Of a DNA stretch of 64,000 bases, positions 11,701 to 21,951 are shown piece by piece (position 1 is the first letter of the stretch; each line of letters starts with the position of its first letter). Made by a program: the position numbers and the translations under genes. The DNA lies in the NCBI RefSeq assembly GCF_932526225.1, contig NC_064041.1:8554313-8618312 (forward strand). The letters are read 5' to 3'. The notes beneath the pieces are model-generated. The model saw nothing but the letters and a program-made list of their open reading frames with translations, was not told where the DNA came from and made no database searches. This DNA is from Nematostella vectensis. Taxonomy: Eukaryota; Cnidaria; Anthozoa; Actiniaria; Edwardsiidae.

Positions 11701-12302
11701 CGAATTAGGCACCGCCTCCTCGCCATTGATGATACGTGTCCCTCCTGGTCGTCGGCCGCAAGAAGCTGAGATAGAAAAAAAATGCCGAGAAAAAAAGCGG
11801 GTTCAGTACAAAAGAAATACTGATATACCAAAACAGCAATGCAGAATAGCAGGCACTTAAGTTTAATGAATAGCAGAAAATGAATTTTCTTATTCCAATT
11901 CTTATAGTACTCGCTAAAATAAACAATCTACCCTCCACCAACTCTGTCTGTGTGGTTTTAAACAGCGAACAAAACGGAACACGAAAGTCGAGTTTTCACT
12001 GGGAGATTAAGGTCGAACGAGAAACAGAGTGTGCGAAAGAGCAAAAGGAAGAAAACGTAAGTGTTCGGTTTCCTCTTCGACTCGTGTTTTCCCGCTTGTG
12101 TCTTCTTCGCTTCCTTCTCCGTCTCCACATTCTTTAACAGTGAATATGGATCCTTTAAATTTCAAGACAAGACTTAAACGTTTCTGGAACCTATTTACCT
12201 GCCTGCCAGTGATTAAAAAGGTGTAACAATATTGGCGTACTAACCGTAACTAAACGAGGCCTGGGCAAGAAGGCCCAACACGAATATCGACAGAAACATC
12301 AT
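8718..12302 (-). CDS. Secreted chymotrypsin-like S1 serine protease with C-terminal ShKT domain
   Basis: Six exons, 308 residues: 12302-12245, 11765-11565, 10925-10716, 10124-9804, 9637-9599 and 8815-8718. All five introns are GT-AG and phase 1. Exon 1 is a signal peptide (starts [10 protein letters not shown]). Exon 2 has the activation site R30|IING and catalytic H71 in LTAAHC. Exon 3 has D119 in RNDVTLL. Exon 4 has S214 in GDSGGP. Exon 5 is a Gly/Asn/Ser linker (residues 264-276). Exon 6 is a ShKT domain of six cysteines (278, 285, 292, 301, 305, 308) ending right before TGA. The residue equivalent to chymotrypsin 189 is S208, favouring chymotrypsin-like rather than trypsin-like specificity. 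Known family: extracellular endopeptidases made as zymogens; S1-ShKT fusions occur in anthozoans, in digestive and secretory cells. ShKT domains also form channel-blocking toxins, but here it is a fused domain and no toxin activity is implied. No inactivating change was seen. Confidence 0.9.
8842..9012. repeat. Short interspersed repeat with ends like CAGGGACGGATCTAGGGG / CCGCCCCTG
   Basis: The left end (AGGGACGGATCTAGGGG) and right end (GGTTCCGCCCCTGAA) are imperfect inverted repeats enclosing poly-C/T-rich sequence. A related short element is at 57913-58039 and a fragment (AGGGGCAGATCCAGG) is at about 29462. It lies inside intron 5 of the protease gene. Confidence 0.45.
10187..10585 (-). 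repeat. Interspersed repeat, copy 2, inside intron 3 of the protease gene
   Basis: Begins TCTGTTCC and ends GGAACAGA, and matches the 335-596 repeat in inverse orientation. It is longer than copy 1 because of a central C/T-rich expansion (about 10330-10400). It occupies most of the intron between the exons carrying the catalytic Asp and Ser. Confidence 0.55.
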
Positions 12303-12427
12303 CTTCCCCTATGAACGTCTCCAATAAAGTCTGGCGTCTATTTTCGACGGATTTAAGTCCTCGTCTGTTTGATCATCATTCCAGGTGTTTATCCGCAGCT
12401 TTCAGCTGATTTGTGGGATGCTAAGCA

Positions 12428-12582
12428 GGCCTGTAGCCAGAATCAAAATTTTACCGAGGCAAAGCTTGCCACTAAATCCAACAAAAGCAGGTGTTTTATC
12501 TCATACTTTTCAATTGTGAAACACTAAACATCAAAATTTTACCGAGGCGAGTGCCCCATGATGGCTGGCTACGGCCCTGCTA
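12428..12582 (+). repeat. Interspersed repeat (CAAAATTTTACCGAGGC family), copy 1
   Basis: CAAAATTTTACCGAGGC occurs twice, about 90 bases apart, around a block containing GTGTTTTATCTCATACTTTTC. An inverted, diverged copy lies at about 27375-27527. The second copy keeps the same order of blocks on the opposite strand, so this is a dispersed repeat. Confidence 0.5.
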
Positions 12583-12589
12583 AGTCAAG

Positions 12590-13059
12590 GGCCTTAGAAG
12601 TAATTAGGGAAGAGGATTTAGAAAGGCATGAGAACCTCCCTTGCTTTGACCAGAAGACCATAACTTGTGAGACTAGAAAAACTTCAGACAAGCTATATCT
12701 TGGTGTTATGAGTAGCAGATCAGGGAAATAAAACAACATAAAGTTAAAATGGTATGTTTTATGCCTAGTTTCGCTAGCGTTTCGAGCGTTAGATCTTCAT
12801 CGAAGCAAAACATCTTTTTTTTCTCTTTCAAACTATATGTCCCTATATTTCCCTTGTATTTCCTAGTCATGCTGGTGCAATTTTAATTTGAGTTTTTTTT
12901 CTCACAAATAAAGCTTTGTATATCCTTCAATGTGAATAATTTTTATCTAGTGATTTGCAGGAATCACTCTCGTGGCTTACGTTACAAGTGTACAATATTT
13001 GGCACTGTATATAATCAAAAAGCCCAAACTGTCGCGATCTCGTACCAGAACAATGAATA
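12590..13059. other. Spacer between the protease gene and the duplicated block
   Basis: AT-rich sequence without a recognisable gene. It precedes the hairpin at the left edge of the tandem duplication and is not itself duplicated. Confidence 0.4.
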
Positions 13060-13147
13060 CAATACACCAAAAACTGGAATTCGACTCTGCCAAATTTTTA
13101 ATAAAGACGAAAATTTGGCAGAGTCGAATTCCAGTTTTTGGTGTATG
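13060..13147. repeat. Hairpin at the left edge of the tandem duplication
   Basis: Two arms of about 40 bases, reading outward from the pairs CAATACACCAAAAACTGGAA and TTCCAGTTTTTGGTGTA, flank a short spacer (ATTTTTAATAAAGACG region). The match is almost perfect. The second duplicated unit (from 18999) resumes inside this hairpin, carrying only its right arm. A single-arm relative lies at about 7585-7655. Confidence 0.8.
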
Positions 13148-13770
13148 GCACCGTATATGATATAGCACTTTTCGCGACGCCTTTGTATGCATGTTCAATA
13201 GAAGCCATAAAGCCAATGTTGATGCAGCCAGTTAAGTTTTGCACATTGAAGACAGCTAATATACACTTTATAAATATCATAGAAGAGGGATGTCATATTC
13301 ATCCTACTGGGGTAAAAATTCCACAGTTCGTCAATCTTAAAACGCTACGTATTTTGGCGTGTTCAACAGCAAATTTACCCCTAAGAGGACGGCAAATTGG
13401 GTGGGGTCAAAGCATTTTTTCAACACTAGAGGACGGTGCTAAAAATAAATACAATTTCAGTTTCTTGAATTTATTATGATCAGTTGACGGTAAGGTACAG
13501 AGTTAAGTAAAGTGAAGATATCCTTTTATGTATTGAATAGGTTTATTGTTGAATAACTTTCGCCGCCTACCATAGAATGTTAGAAGAATCTTTGGACAAC
13601 TTCTATTTTTATCTATTCCATTTCATCTCCCATGTAGCATTGGTGATAGTCGATATCTACAGAATGAAAGCTCTTTTTATTTTTTTTTATTTAATTTAAA
13701 TTTAATTTTTATCTATTTAATTCCATCTTCCATTTTTCTATTGTTTAGAAGCAAGAAGTCTTTTCTATAC

Positions 13771-14128
13771 TCATAGAAATGTTCCAGGGACGATGAAGCT
13801 AACGAAGAATATGTTCTTTCTTATGCATATTTATGTAATAATTATCTGAAATGTTATAATAAAAACTATAAAAAAGAAGTGTTCCTCTGGCTCATAGAAA
13901 TGTTCCAATGACGACGAAGCTAACAAAGAATATGTTCTTTCTTATGCATATTTATGTAATAATTATCTGAAATGTTATAATAAAAACTATAAAAAAGAAG
14001 TGTTCCTCTGGCTCATAGAAATGTTCCAATGACGACGAAGCTAACAAAGAATATGTTCTTTCTTATGCATATTTATGTAATAATTATCTGGAATGTTATA
14101 ATAAAAACTATAAAAAAGTGTTCCTCTG
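13771..14128. repeat. 121-bp tandem repeat, three copies
   Basis: The unit begins TCATAGAAATGTTCCA and contains GTTCTTTCTTATGCATATTT; starts are at 13771, 13892 and 14013. Unit 2 of the duplication has a single copy (from about 19667), so the array expanded in unit 1 or contracted in unit 2. It lies downstream (3' side) of the minus-strand membrane-protein gene. Confidence 0.9.
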
Positions 14129-14728
14129 GACCATAGCAGGGTGTTGGGCACAGGGGGCACGTGCCTTAACACCTAAAAATAAAACTTATCTCCTTGCACA
14201 AGGCCTGTAATTGCATGTTGCACGCTGTATGTACAGACGGCTCACCGTCACTCCAAGTAACACCTTGTGAACACAGCTTAAAGATGTTTGTATCGGTATA
14301 GCTGATTTTCTATTTTCAATTTTCTATTCGTTTGAAATTCTAGTAGGTTTTCCATTCGAAAACGATGTGGCATTTTTGGGCCCGAGAGACAGTTCCGGAT
14401 TCAATTTTTGCATCATTCCTACGTAAACTTGCAGGAATTAGATGTTTACAACGTTTTTTCTGAACTTTACGTTACAAGAGACACAAATCCTAACGTTTTA
14501 TATTATCACAGGCATCATGTGCGCTTGCCCTAGGCTTTTTAAAACCATTTAAAAAGGGACAGTCATTGATTATAATCACTGGTGGGATGGAATTTGCTGT
14601 AGAGGTATTTTAAATTTGCCATTCATGTTTGTTAGAGGAAAATAAATTGAATATACTGTTCCCTTATTCCTCGTGTTCCTTTCGTCGTAAATACTTTACT
14701 GGGTCATTCTTATGGGATATTTCTGCTT

Positions 14729-15640
14729 TTATGGTTGATTTTGCAGTTCAACCTGCTCGTGTTCATCAAGACATTCCATGTGACTCAAAATATCCTTGCC
14801 ATCATGAAACATCTTGAACCAGAAAAACTTTTCAACGGTGTAATAAAACATCACATTGGTAAACCTACGAAGTATCAGGAACAAACTGGCGAACTTGCTG
14901 GGCAGTCGCGTATCCTCAATTCCAGGAAGCCCCGAGACATGGAATCCCAGTTGCACTGAGCCCAAAACAAACATGGTGAAGTTTACCAGGAACATAAGAA
15001 ATAGATTGGCTTTAATGATCCATTTTTGACGGTAAAAGCACTCCTTTGAGATGATGGTATAGTTGAGTATTGGTACCATAGTAGCCATAACAGCGTACTG
15101 AAAACAAAACGATGCAAAGATCCCAAAGCCCACACCACTAACTTCTTCGTATTTTGTCTTTAGGACAATTATAAACGCGCTAGCTGCTGATAACAAACAT
15201 ATAAACATTAAGATCCAAAAGTTTGGGTTTCTGATCAATTTTTTCATGACACGTCTCATACCGGAGACACCTTTGTACATGAGTAATGCACCAAGACAAA
15301 TAATAATGTTCGCCACATGAGACACCATCCACACCAGCTCGATTTCTTTGTCATATGGGAACACTATGGAGTCGTTACATCCATGAGTGGCCGCCTCCTC
15401 GTCCAGACAACACGCAACGCCACGCGGTACGTAGAATACAACTAGCCCGATGAACTGCCAGGAAAGGAATAAGGAGTATGCCATCTTAGAGGCTACGCGC
15501 GGACGTGTCCGGCAGGCCAGGCGGAGCAGAAGGCGCAGGCATGATGCTATACTAGCATCGTATTGTACTGTGTTAGCCGACAGCAAAGGTAGTTTACTCT
15601 CTTTTTCACAAGACTTGTCGCCGTGCTTTGTGGGTTGCAT
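14729..15640 (-). CDS. Six-pass membrane protein of unknown function, copy 1
   Basis: 303 residues from the ATG at 15640 (starts MQPTKHGDKSC). The frame stays open upstream to a strong acceptor (poly-T then CAG) that would start an exon at 15696, so the true start may be in an unseen 5' exon. After a basic segment, about six hydrophobic helices are visible (roughly residues 52-72, 103-123, 138-158, 168-190, 207-230 and 250-272). A Cys-containing loop (GVACCLDEEAATHGCND) lies between the first two, and a soluble acidic tail ends LQNQP. I recognise no family motif, and it lacks GPCR landmarks such as DRY or NPxxY. A chemoreceptor-like or channel-like protein is possible but unsupported. The second copy at 20389-21300 differs at five residues, which suggests both are under constraint or the duplication is very recent. 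Confidence 0.75.
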   Translation of the reverse strand: MQPTKHGDKSCEKESKLPLLSANTVQYDASIASCLRLLLRLACRTRPRVASKMAYSLFLSWQFIGLVVFYVPRGVACCLDEEAATHGCNDSIVFPYDKEIELVWMVSHVANIIICLGALLMYKGVSGMRRVMKKLIRNPNFWILMFICLLSAASAFIIVLKTKYEEVSGVGFGIFASFCFQYAVMATMVPILNYTIISKECFYRQKWIIKANLFLMFLVNFTMFVLGSVQLGFHVSGLPGIEDTRLPSKFASLFLILRRFTNVMFYYTVEKFFWFKMFHDGKDILSHMECLDEHEQVELQNQP

Positions 15641-15918
15641 CGTGTTTTCACTTTTCACTGAAAAGGTTTTTTGTGTCTTCTTGTACCAGTTGCAGCCTGA
15701 AAAAAAAAATGAAATTTTCATTTAGTTATCGGAATGATGAAAATCTATTGTTGATTTTTTTACGCTTGCTCTCATTGGTTATCAGAGTAAGATTTTTTTA
15801 GGAATTCAATGGTTAATGGGTATCACTCGCCATGTTGTCATCCTAGCGAAATACATTCATTGCCACCGGCTGATTTGGTAAAGGTATTGCAATATTTTTT
15901 TAAAGGTATTGCAATATG

Positions 15919-16277
15919 ACATGACGGAAAAACCTGGAAAGAGAGAAGACACAATTTATTTATTTATTTATTTATACTTTCACCGTTAAAAAAATATTAA
16001 ATCGTACTAACTAAATATAAATGGTGGGGGAAACACAACAAAGCTTGGCTCCACATAAAGTGCACCCTTTCGACTAAGATATATCTATAATTAATAACTA
16101 ATCAGGGACGAGAAGCTCAAATTTCAATGACATTTTACAAAAAGTCGCATCAGTTTAAAAAAAGTTGCACTTGATATTTTGTTTGCTATAAGTTACTAAG
16201 TACTCAGAGAAATTCTCCGCATTATTCGATGTGAAATGGGCTTATTTGAAGCGTCACGTCATGTTTTTCCGTCATGT
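15919..16277 (+). mobile_element. Miniature inverted-repeat element, ACATGACGGAAAAA family, copy A
   Basis: The left end ACATGACGGAAAAACC and right end TTTTTCCGTCATGT are terminal inverted repeats. The interior includes GACGAGAAGCTCAAATTTCA, AAAAAGTCGCAT and GGGCTTATTTGAAGC blocks. Four copies occur in the window (also 21570-21951, 41497-41840 and 44024-44392). It has no coding capacity. Relative to copy B it lacks about 20 bases next to the left end. No convincing target duplication was found. Confidence 0.8.
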
Positions 16278-17348
16278 AGGACGGAAAAGAGAAAATGAGC
16301 GTTTGGTTGTGTTGTTCCTGACTCTTCAGTCAAAGTCGGTGAGTTTGCTAAAAGACATGCAAAGTTACCAAAGTCTTATCCAGTTATTAAGCAGCAAAAT
16401 CAGGCCTGAAGGAGTAAGATAGCTCTTCTCTTTATTAGATGAGTATGAGTATCATAAAAAAAGAAAGAAAAACTCCGTTAACGTTCTTGAAGACTCAAGA
16501 CAAGTAAAACTTGAGAATAACCTTCGCAACGAATTGGAAACGCGTCTTGTATCGAGTACAATATTTATTGGGACGTTTAATGGAGCCTTCACAAACGCAA
16601 TTAAACTAAAAGAAGAGCCTTCAAAACGCATCCGAAACCTAAAGCCTGCCTTGTCACTCTAGTAATTAAGATGTGTAAGATGTGTCCATTTTACAGAGAG
16701 ATATTGAAACTGGAATGCCGGAAATAATGCCTTGTTCTTTAGTGTGCAAATGTTGCTAATTTGAATAAAAAGAATCCGTGTTACAAAAACTTGGCAAGCT
16801 GTCAGAGCTGGAAAAAATTCACAAGTCCATAGTTTCTTTTCCAAAAAACCCTCAAATAGGCGTGAGATTTAGATTAAGTTTTCTCGAAAAATCATATTAT
16901 CTATTGATTTTTTAAGCGCGCTCAATGTTATTATTGGGGCTATTGCTATAGATCAGACTACTATTGCTGCTGCTTACCTGTTAAGTTTGTTAATAGTGCT
17001 GATTCCTAACCAGACAGTATTTCTGTTTCGTAATACAGCCTTTTGGGCTTATTTCTGTTTTTACAATAGTAAGGTTCCGAAATGCCAGTTTATTTAGAAT
17101 TTATAACATTTAAGCTTCTAGTAGATAATTACATTGATTAAAAGTGAGTTAAAAAGACAGGAAACATCGTTAGCAAAAGGGACCGCTATACCTTTCGCTA
17201 AGTCTTGCAGTCGTTCTTGACTTCCCAAGGGGATTCTGTCGAACTCGCAGCTTCTGTCGATGTGGTTGTAAAATTAGTTTCGAAAGCAATATTAGAATCG
17301 CAATGCATATCAATCAAACTTAACGACTTACTTATCAAATTAGACATG

Positions 17349-17515
17349 CACAGGGCCGTAGCAGGGGACAGGGCACTTGGGGCATGTGTCCCCCAATATT
17401 TTCAAAAATTATAAGGAAATGACCAGTAAGGGCGTGGCTGTGCCCCAATATTTTCTCAATGTTCCTGTATTGTGCCCCTCCAATATTCCGAGGACTGCTG
17501 CGGCACTGATGCATG
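17349..17515 (+). repeat. GGGCCGTAGCAGGGG-type repeat, copy 1
   Basis: Starts CAGGGCCGTAGCAGGGG and contains CCCCCAATATTTTC, AAGGAAATGACCAG and GGGCGTGGC blocks. Related copies are at 17923-18085, 23038-23212, 23598-23755 and 53148-53320, with a fragment at 14133-14170. It is dispersed and non-coding, with no clear ends. Confidence 0.6.
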
Positions 17516-17922
17516 ATATATTAGTTCCAGTACGGAAACCTACAAGGGCAATTCAACAACCAATCCAAAAGCAACAACAACAATACCAAATTGGTTTATA
17601 AAAAAAATAGCGATTCGCAAATCATTTTATTGATTCACAATTCTTTTTCTATGGAACTTACATGGCCCGAGTTGCGAAAAGGCTTTGTAAATTAGTGTTC
17701 ATGTTAAATTTGTAGTAATGTTTTCGTTAATGTTAAGTTAGGTATACTGATTGAAAAAAAACTTACTTATGAAAAAAACTAATAATTGCTCTTGTTTTTA
17801 TGGTTTCTATTGATGATAATGATGGTGTTATAACTTATACTTGTATTTCTTCTTATATATTAGGACGTATACATGGAAATGTTCTATGGATAGCGGTATT
17901 TTTCGTTGCTTTTCAATTCAGG

Positions 17923-18085
17923 GCCGTAGCAAGGGGTGCGGCACTGGGGCCATGCCCCTCCCCCAATATTTTCGAACATTTTAAGGAAATGACCAGAAGG
18001 GGCGTGACCCCCAATATTTTCTGTATTGTGTCCCCCCCCCCCCCCCCCAACTCTTACATGGCCTGCTACAGCTCCTCAAAGGGTT
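17923..18085 (+). repeat. GGGCCGTAGCAGGGG-type repeat, copy 2
   Basis: Starts CAGGGCCGTAGCAAGGGG and includes AAGGAAATGACCAGAAGG and a long poly-C tract (about 18029-18049). It shares its layout with the copy at 17349. Confidence 0.6.
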
Positions 18086-18250
18086 GCTGAATTGGCCGGA
18101 GGAAAGGGTCATCAATGTCAATTTACTTCCGAGACTACTGCGTCACCTCTCGGTACGTGTTCGATGGGTCAAATGCTGATTAAAATATAAACAAAAGAAT
18201 TCTTTGAGGGACAGAGAAATTTGCAAACACTATCTAACTCTCAGGACTCA

Positions 18251-18474
18251 GGGCGACGCGGAGACCGGAAGCGAACGTACGCGCGAACACGATCCTCGGG
18301 GACCCAGGGCGACGCAGAGACCGGAAGCGAACGTACGCGCGAACACGATCCTCGGGGACCCAGGGCGACGCGGAGACCGGAAGCGAACGAACGCGCGAAC
18401 ACGATCCTCGGGGACCCAGGGCGACGCAGAGACCGGAAGCGAACGTACGCGCGAAGACGATCCTCTGGGACCAG
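18251..18474. repeat. GC- and CpG-rich 56-bp tandem repeat, four copies
   Basis: The unit starts GGGCGACGC, contains GAGACCGGAAGCGAACG and CGCGCGAACACGATCCTC, and repeats at 18251, 18307, 18363 and 18419. The matching array in unit 2 has three copies. The period is not a multiple of three, so the apparent Arg-rich open frames cycle through all frames and are not credible proteins. CpG density is far above the surroundings. Confidence 0.9.
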
Positions 18475-20388
18475 AGCTCAATTTGTTCTCCTACATAGCA
18501 TTTAATTTTGGGGTAGCATTAGCATGTGTGGATAAAAAATCAGGCACCTTTCTAAAGGGTGAGTGCATCAATATGTAATGCATGACTGGAGGTATATGAC
18601 TGACACGTCAAAATCCTTGTCAACTATTGGGCTATCCCCTCCTGCAGTTTGGTCTAGATCAGAGTTAATGCGACGGAGTTATCACGATTCTTGGAGACCC
18701 ACTTTATGGGTATCTTGACTGGGTGCTTAGAAAAATTTCACTAGGAGAAACTAGACTTCCTAAACTAAACTTCATCAAACTACCAGAGGTGATAGCCCAA
18801 TAGATGACAAGGGTTTTTGCGTGTCACTCATGGTTATGGAGTGTTGCTATGGTGACCAGTTAATTTTCAAAGTAAGTGGAAATGTACCAAAAATCTGGGC
18901 TGTGCATGATATTTATAATGCTATTTATTTTTAATAGAGAAGAGAAAATATAATTGACAAGACTGCAGTACGGAGACTTAATACGGAGTCTTTAATAAGA
19001 CGAAAATTTGGCAGAGTCGAATTCCAGTTTTTGGTGTATGGCACTGTATATGATATAGCACTTTTCGCGACTCCTTTGTATGCATGTTCAATAGAAGCCA
19101 TAAAGCCAATGTTGATGCAGCCAGTTAAGTTTTGCACATTGAAGACAGCTAATACACACTTTATAAATATTATAGAAGAGGGATGTCATATTTATCCTAA
19201 TGGGGTAAAAATTCCACAGTTCGTCAATCTTAAAACGCTACGACTTTTGGCGTGTTCAACAGCAAATTTACCCCTAAGAGGACGGCAAATTGGGTGGGGT
19301 CAAAACATTTTTTTCAACACTAGAGGACGGTACTAAAAATAAATACAATTTCAGTTTCTTGAATTTATTATGATCAGTTGACGGTAAGGTACAGAGTTAA
19401 GTAAAGTGAAGATATCCTTTTATGTATTGAATAGGTTTATTGTTGAATAACTTTCGCCGCCTACCATAGAATGTTAGAAGAATCTTTGGACAACTTCTAT
19501 TTTTATCTATTCCATTTCATCTCCCATGTAGCATTGGTGATAGTCGATATCTACAGAATGAAAGCTCTTTTTATTTTATTTTTATTTAATATAAATTTTA
19601 TTTTTATCTATTTAATTTCATCTTCCATTTTTCTATTGTTTAGAAGCAAGAAGTCTTTTCTATACTCATAGAAATGTTCCAGGGACGATGAAGCTAACGA
19701 AGAATATGTTCTTTCTTATGCATATTTATGTAATAATTATCTGGAATGTTATAATAAAAACTATAAACAAGAAGTGTTCCTGTGGGCCATAGCAGGTTGT
19801 GGGGCACAGAGGGCACGTGCCTTAACACCTAAAAATAAAACTTATCTCCTTGCACAAGGTCTGTAATTGCATGTTGCACGCTGTATGTACAGACGGCTCA
19901 CCGTCACTCCGAGTATCACCTTGTGAACACAGCTTAAAGATGTTTGTATCGGTATAGCTGATTTTCTATTTTCAATTTTCTATTCGTTTGAAATTCTAGT
20001 AGGTTTTCTATTCGAAAACGATGTAGCATTTTTGGGCCCGAGAGACAGTTCCGATCGGATTCAATTTTTGCCTCATTCCTACGTAAACTTGCAGGAATTA
20101 GATGTTTACAACGTTTTTTTGAACTCTACGTTAAAAGAGACACAAATCCTAACGTTTTATATTATCACAGGCATCATGTGCGCTTGCCCTAGGCTTTTTA
20201 AAACCATTTAAAAAGGGACAGTCATTGATTATAATCACTGGTGGGATGGAGTTTGCTGCAGAGGTATTTTAAATTTGCCATTCATGTTTGTTAGAGGAAA
20301 ATAAATTGCAATATACTGTTCCCTTATTCCTGGTGTTCCTTTCGTCGTAAATACTTTACTGGGTCATTCTTATGGGATATTTCTGCTT

Positions 20389-21300
20389 TTATGGTTGATT
20401 TTGCAGTTCAACTTGCTCGTGTTCATCAAGACATTCCATGTGACTCAAAATATCCTTGCCATCATGAAACATCTTGAACCAGAAAAACTTTTCAACGGTG
20501 TAATAAAACATCACATTGGTAAACCTACGAAGTATCAGGAACAGACTGGTGAACTTGCTGGGCAGTCGCGTATCCTCAATTCCAGGAAGCCCCGAGACAT
20601 GGAATCCCAGCTGCACTGAGCCCAAAACAAACATGGTGAAGTTTACCAGGAACATAAGAAATAGATTGGCTTTAATGATCCATTTTTGACGGTAAAAGCA
20701 CTCCTTTGAGATGATGGTATAGTTGAGTATTGGTACCATAGTAGCCATAACAGCGTACTGAAAACAAAACGATGCAAAGATCCCAAAGCCCACACCACTA
20801 ACTTCTTCGTATTTTGTCTTCAGGACAATTATAAACGCGCTAGCTGCTGATAACAAAGATATAAACATTAAGATCCAAAAGTTCGGGTTTCTGATCAATT
20901 TTCTCATGACACGTCTCATACCGGAGACACCTTTGTACATGAGTAATGCACCAAGACAAATAATAATGTTCGCCACATGAGACACCATCCACACCAGCTC
21001 GATTTCTTTGTCATATGGGAACACTATGGAGTCGTTACATCCATGAGTGGCCGCCTCCTCGTCCAGACAACACGCAACGCCACGCGGTACGTAGAATACA
21101 ACTAGCCCGATGAACTGCCAGGAAAGGAATAAGGAGTATGCCACCTTAGAGGCTACGCGCGGACGTGTCCGGCGGGCCAGGCGGAGCAGAAGGCGCAGGC
21201 ATGATGCTATACTAGCATCGTATTGTACTGTGTTAGCCGACAGCAAAGGTAGTTTACTCTCTTTTTCACAAGACTTATCGCCGTGCTTTGTGGGTTGCAT
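20389..21300 (-). CDS. Six-pass membrane protein of unknown function, copy 2
   Basis: 303 residues from ATG 21300, the tandem paralogue of the gene at 14729-15640. The helix layout, Cys-containing first loop and LQNQP terminus are the same. Visible differences from copy 1 are R for C and V for M near the first helix, R for K before the third helix, S for C inside it, and T for A before the last helix. No stop or frameshift interrupts it. The poly-T/CAG acceptor upstream is also kept, so both copies retain the same presumed 5' splice site. The function is unknown. Either a recent gene duplication or two haplotypes placed end to end by assembly could explain the pair. Confidence 0.75.
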   Translation of the reverse strand: MQPTKHGDKSCEKESKLPLLSANTVQYDASIASCLRLLLRLARRTRPRVASKVAYSLFLSWQFIGLVVFYVPRGVACCLDEEAATHGCNDSIVFPYDKEIELVWMVSHVANIIICLGALLMYKGVSGMRRVMRKLIRNPNFWILMFISLLSAASAFIIVLKTKYEEVSGVGFGIFASFCFQYAVMATMVPILNYTIISKECFYRQKWIIKANLFLMFLVNFTMFVLGSVQLGFHVSGLPGIEDTRLPSKFTSLFLILRRFTNVMFYYTVEKFFWFKMFHDGKDILSHMECLDEHEQVELQNQP

Positions 21301-21569
21301 CGTGTTTTCACTTTTCACTGAAAAGGTTTTTTGTGTCTTCTTGTACCAGTTGCAGCCTGAAAAAAAAAATTAAATTTTCATTTAGTTATCGGAATGATGA
21401 AAATCTATTGTTGATTTTTTTACGCTTGCTCTTATTGGCTCTCAGAGTAAGATTTTTTTAGGAATTCAATGGTTAATGGGTATCACTCGCCATGTTGTCA
21501 TCCTAGCGAAATACATTCATTGCCACCGGCTGATTTGGTATAGGTATTGCAATATTTTCGGTTGAAATG

Positions 21570-21951
21570 ACATGACGGAAAAACCTGGAAAACGCGCAAT
21601 TCCAGATAGAGAGAGAAGACACAATTTATTTATTTATTTATTTACAAACTTTCACCGTTAAAAAAAGTTTAAATCGTACTAACTAAATATAAATGGTGGG
21701 GGGAAACACAACAAAGCTTGGCTCCACATAAAGTGCACCCTTCCGACTAAGATATATCTATAATTTATAACTAATCAGGGACGAGAAGCTCAAATTTCAA
21801 ATGACACTTTACAAAAAGTCGCATCAGTTTAAAAAAAGCTGCACTTGATATTTTGTTTGCTATAAGTTACTAAGTACTCAGAGAAATTCTCCGCATTATT
21901 CGATGTGAAATGGGCTTATTTGAAGCGTCACGTCATGTTTTTCCGTCATGT
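21570..21951 (+). mobile_element. Miniature inverted-repeat element, ACATGACGGAAAAA family, copy B
   Basis: The same insertion as copy A, carried along in the duplication. It keeps the segment after the left end (AACGCGCAATTCCAGATA) that copy A lacks, so it is nearer the family consensus seen at 41497. The right end is TTTTTCCGTCATGT. Confidence 0.8.

Larger units (their letters stand above)
13106..18937. repeat. Segmental tandem duplication, unit 1 (about 5.83 kb)
   Basis: The sequence from GACGAAAATTTGGCAGAGTC to the TTATTTTTAATAG at 18937 recurs in the same order and orientation at 18999-24560, with a few percent of substitutions and some indels. It carries the first copy of the six-pass membrane protein gene, a 121-bp tandem triplication, one inverted-repeat element (15919-16277), two GCCGTAGCAGGGG-type repeats and a four-copy 56-bp array. 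The units are separated by about 61 bases (18938-18998). Confidence 0.95.

Noticed and set aside
16231-16422. 63-codon frame repeated at 21905-22096
   Set aside because: It starts inside the right end of the ACATGACGG element and is present twice only because of the tandem duplication; there is no domain.
18204-18578. Arg-rich open frames over the 56-bp array
   Set aside because: The period is not a multiple of three, so each frame reads shifted versions of the same DNA; there is no domain and no start context.
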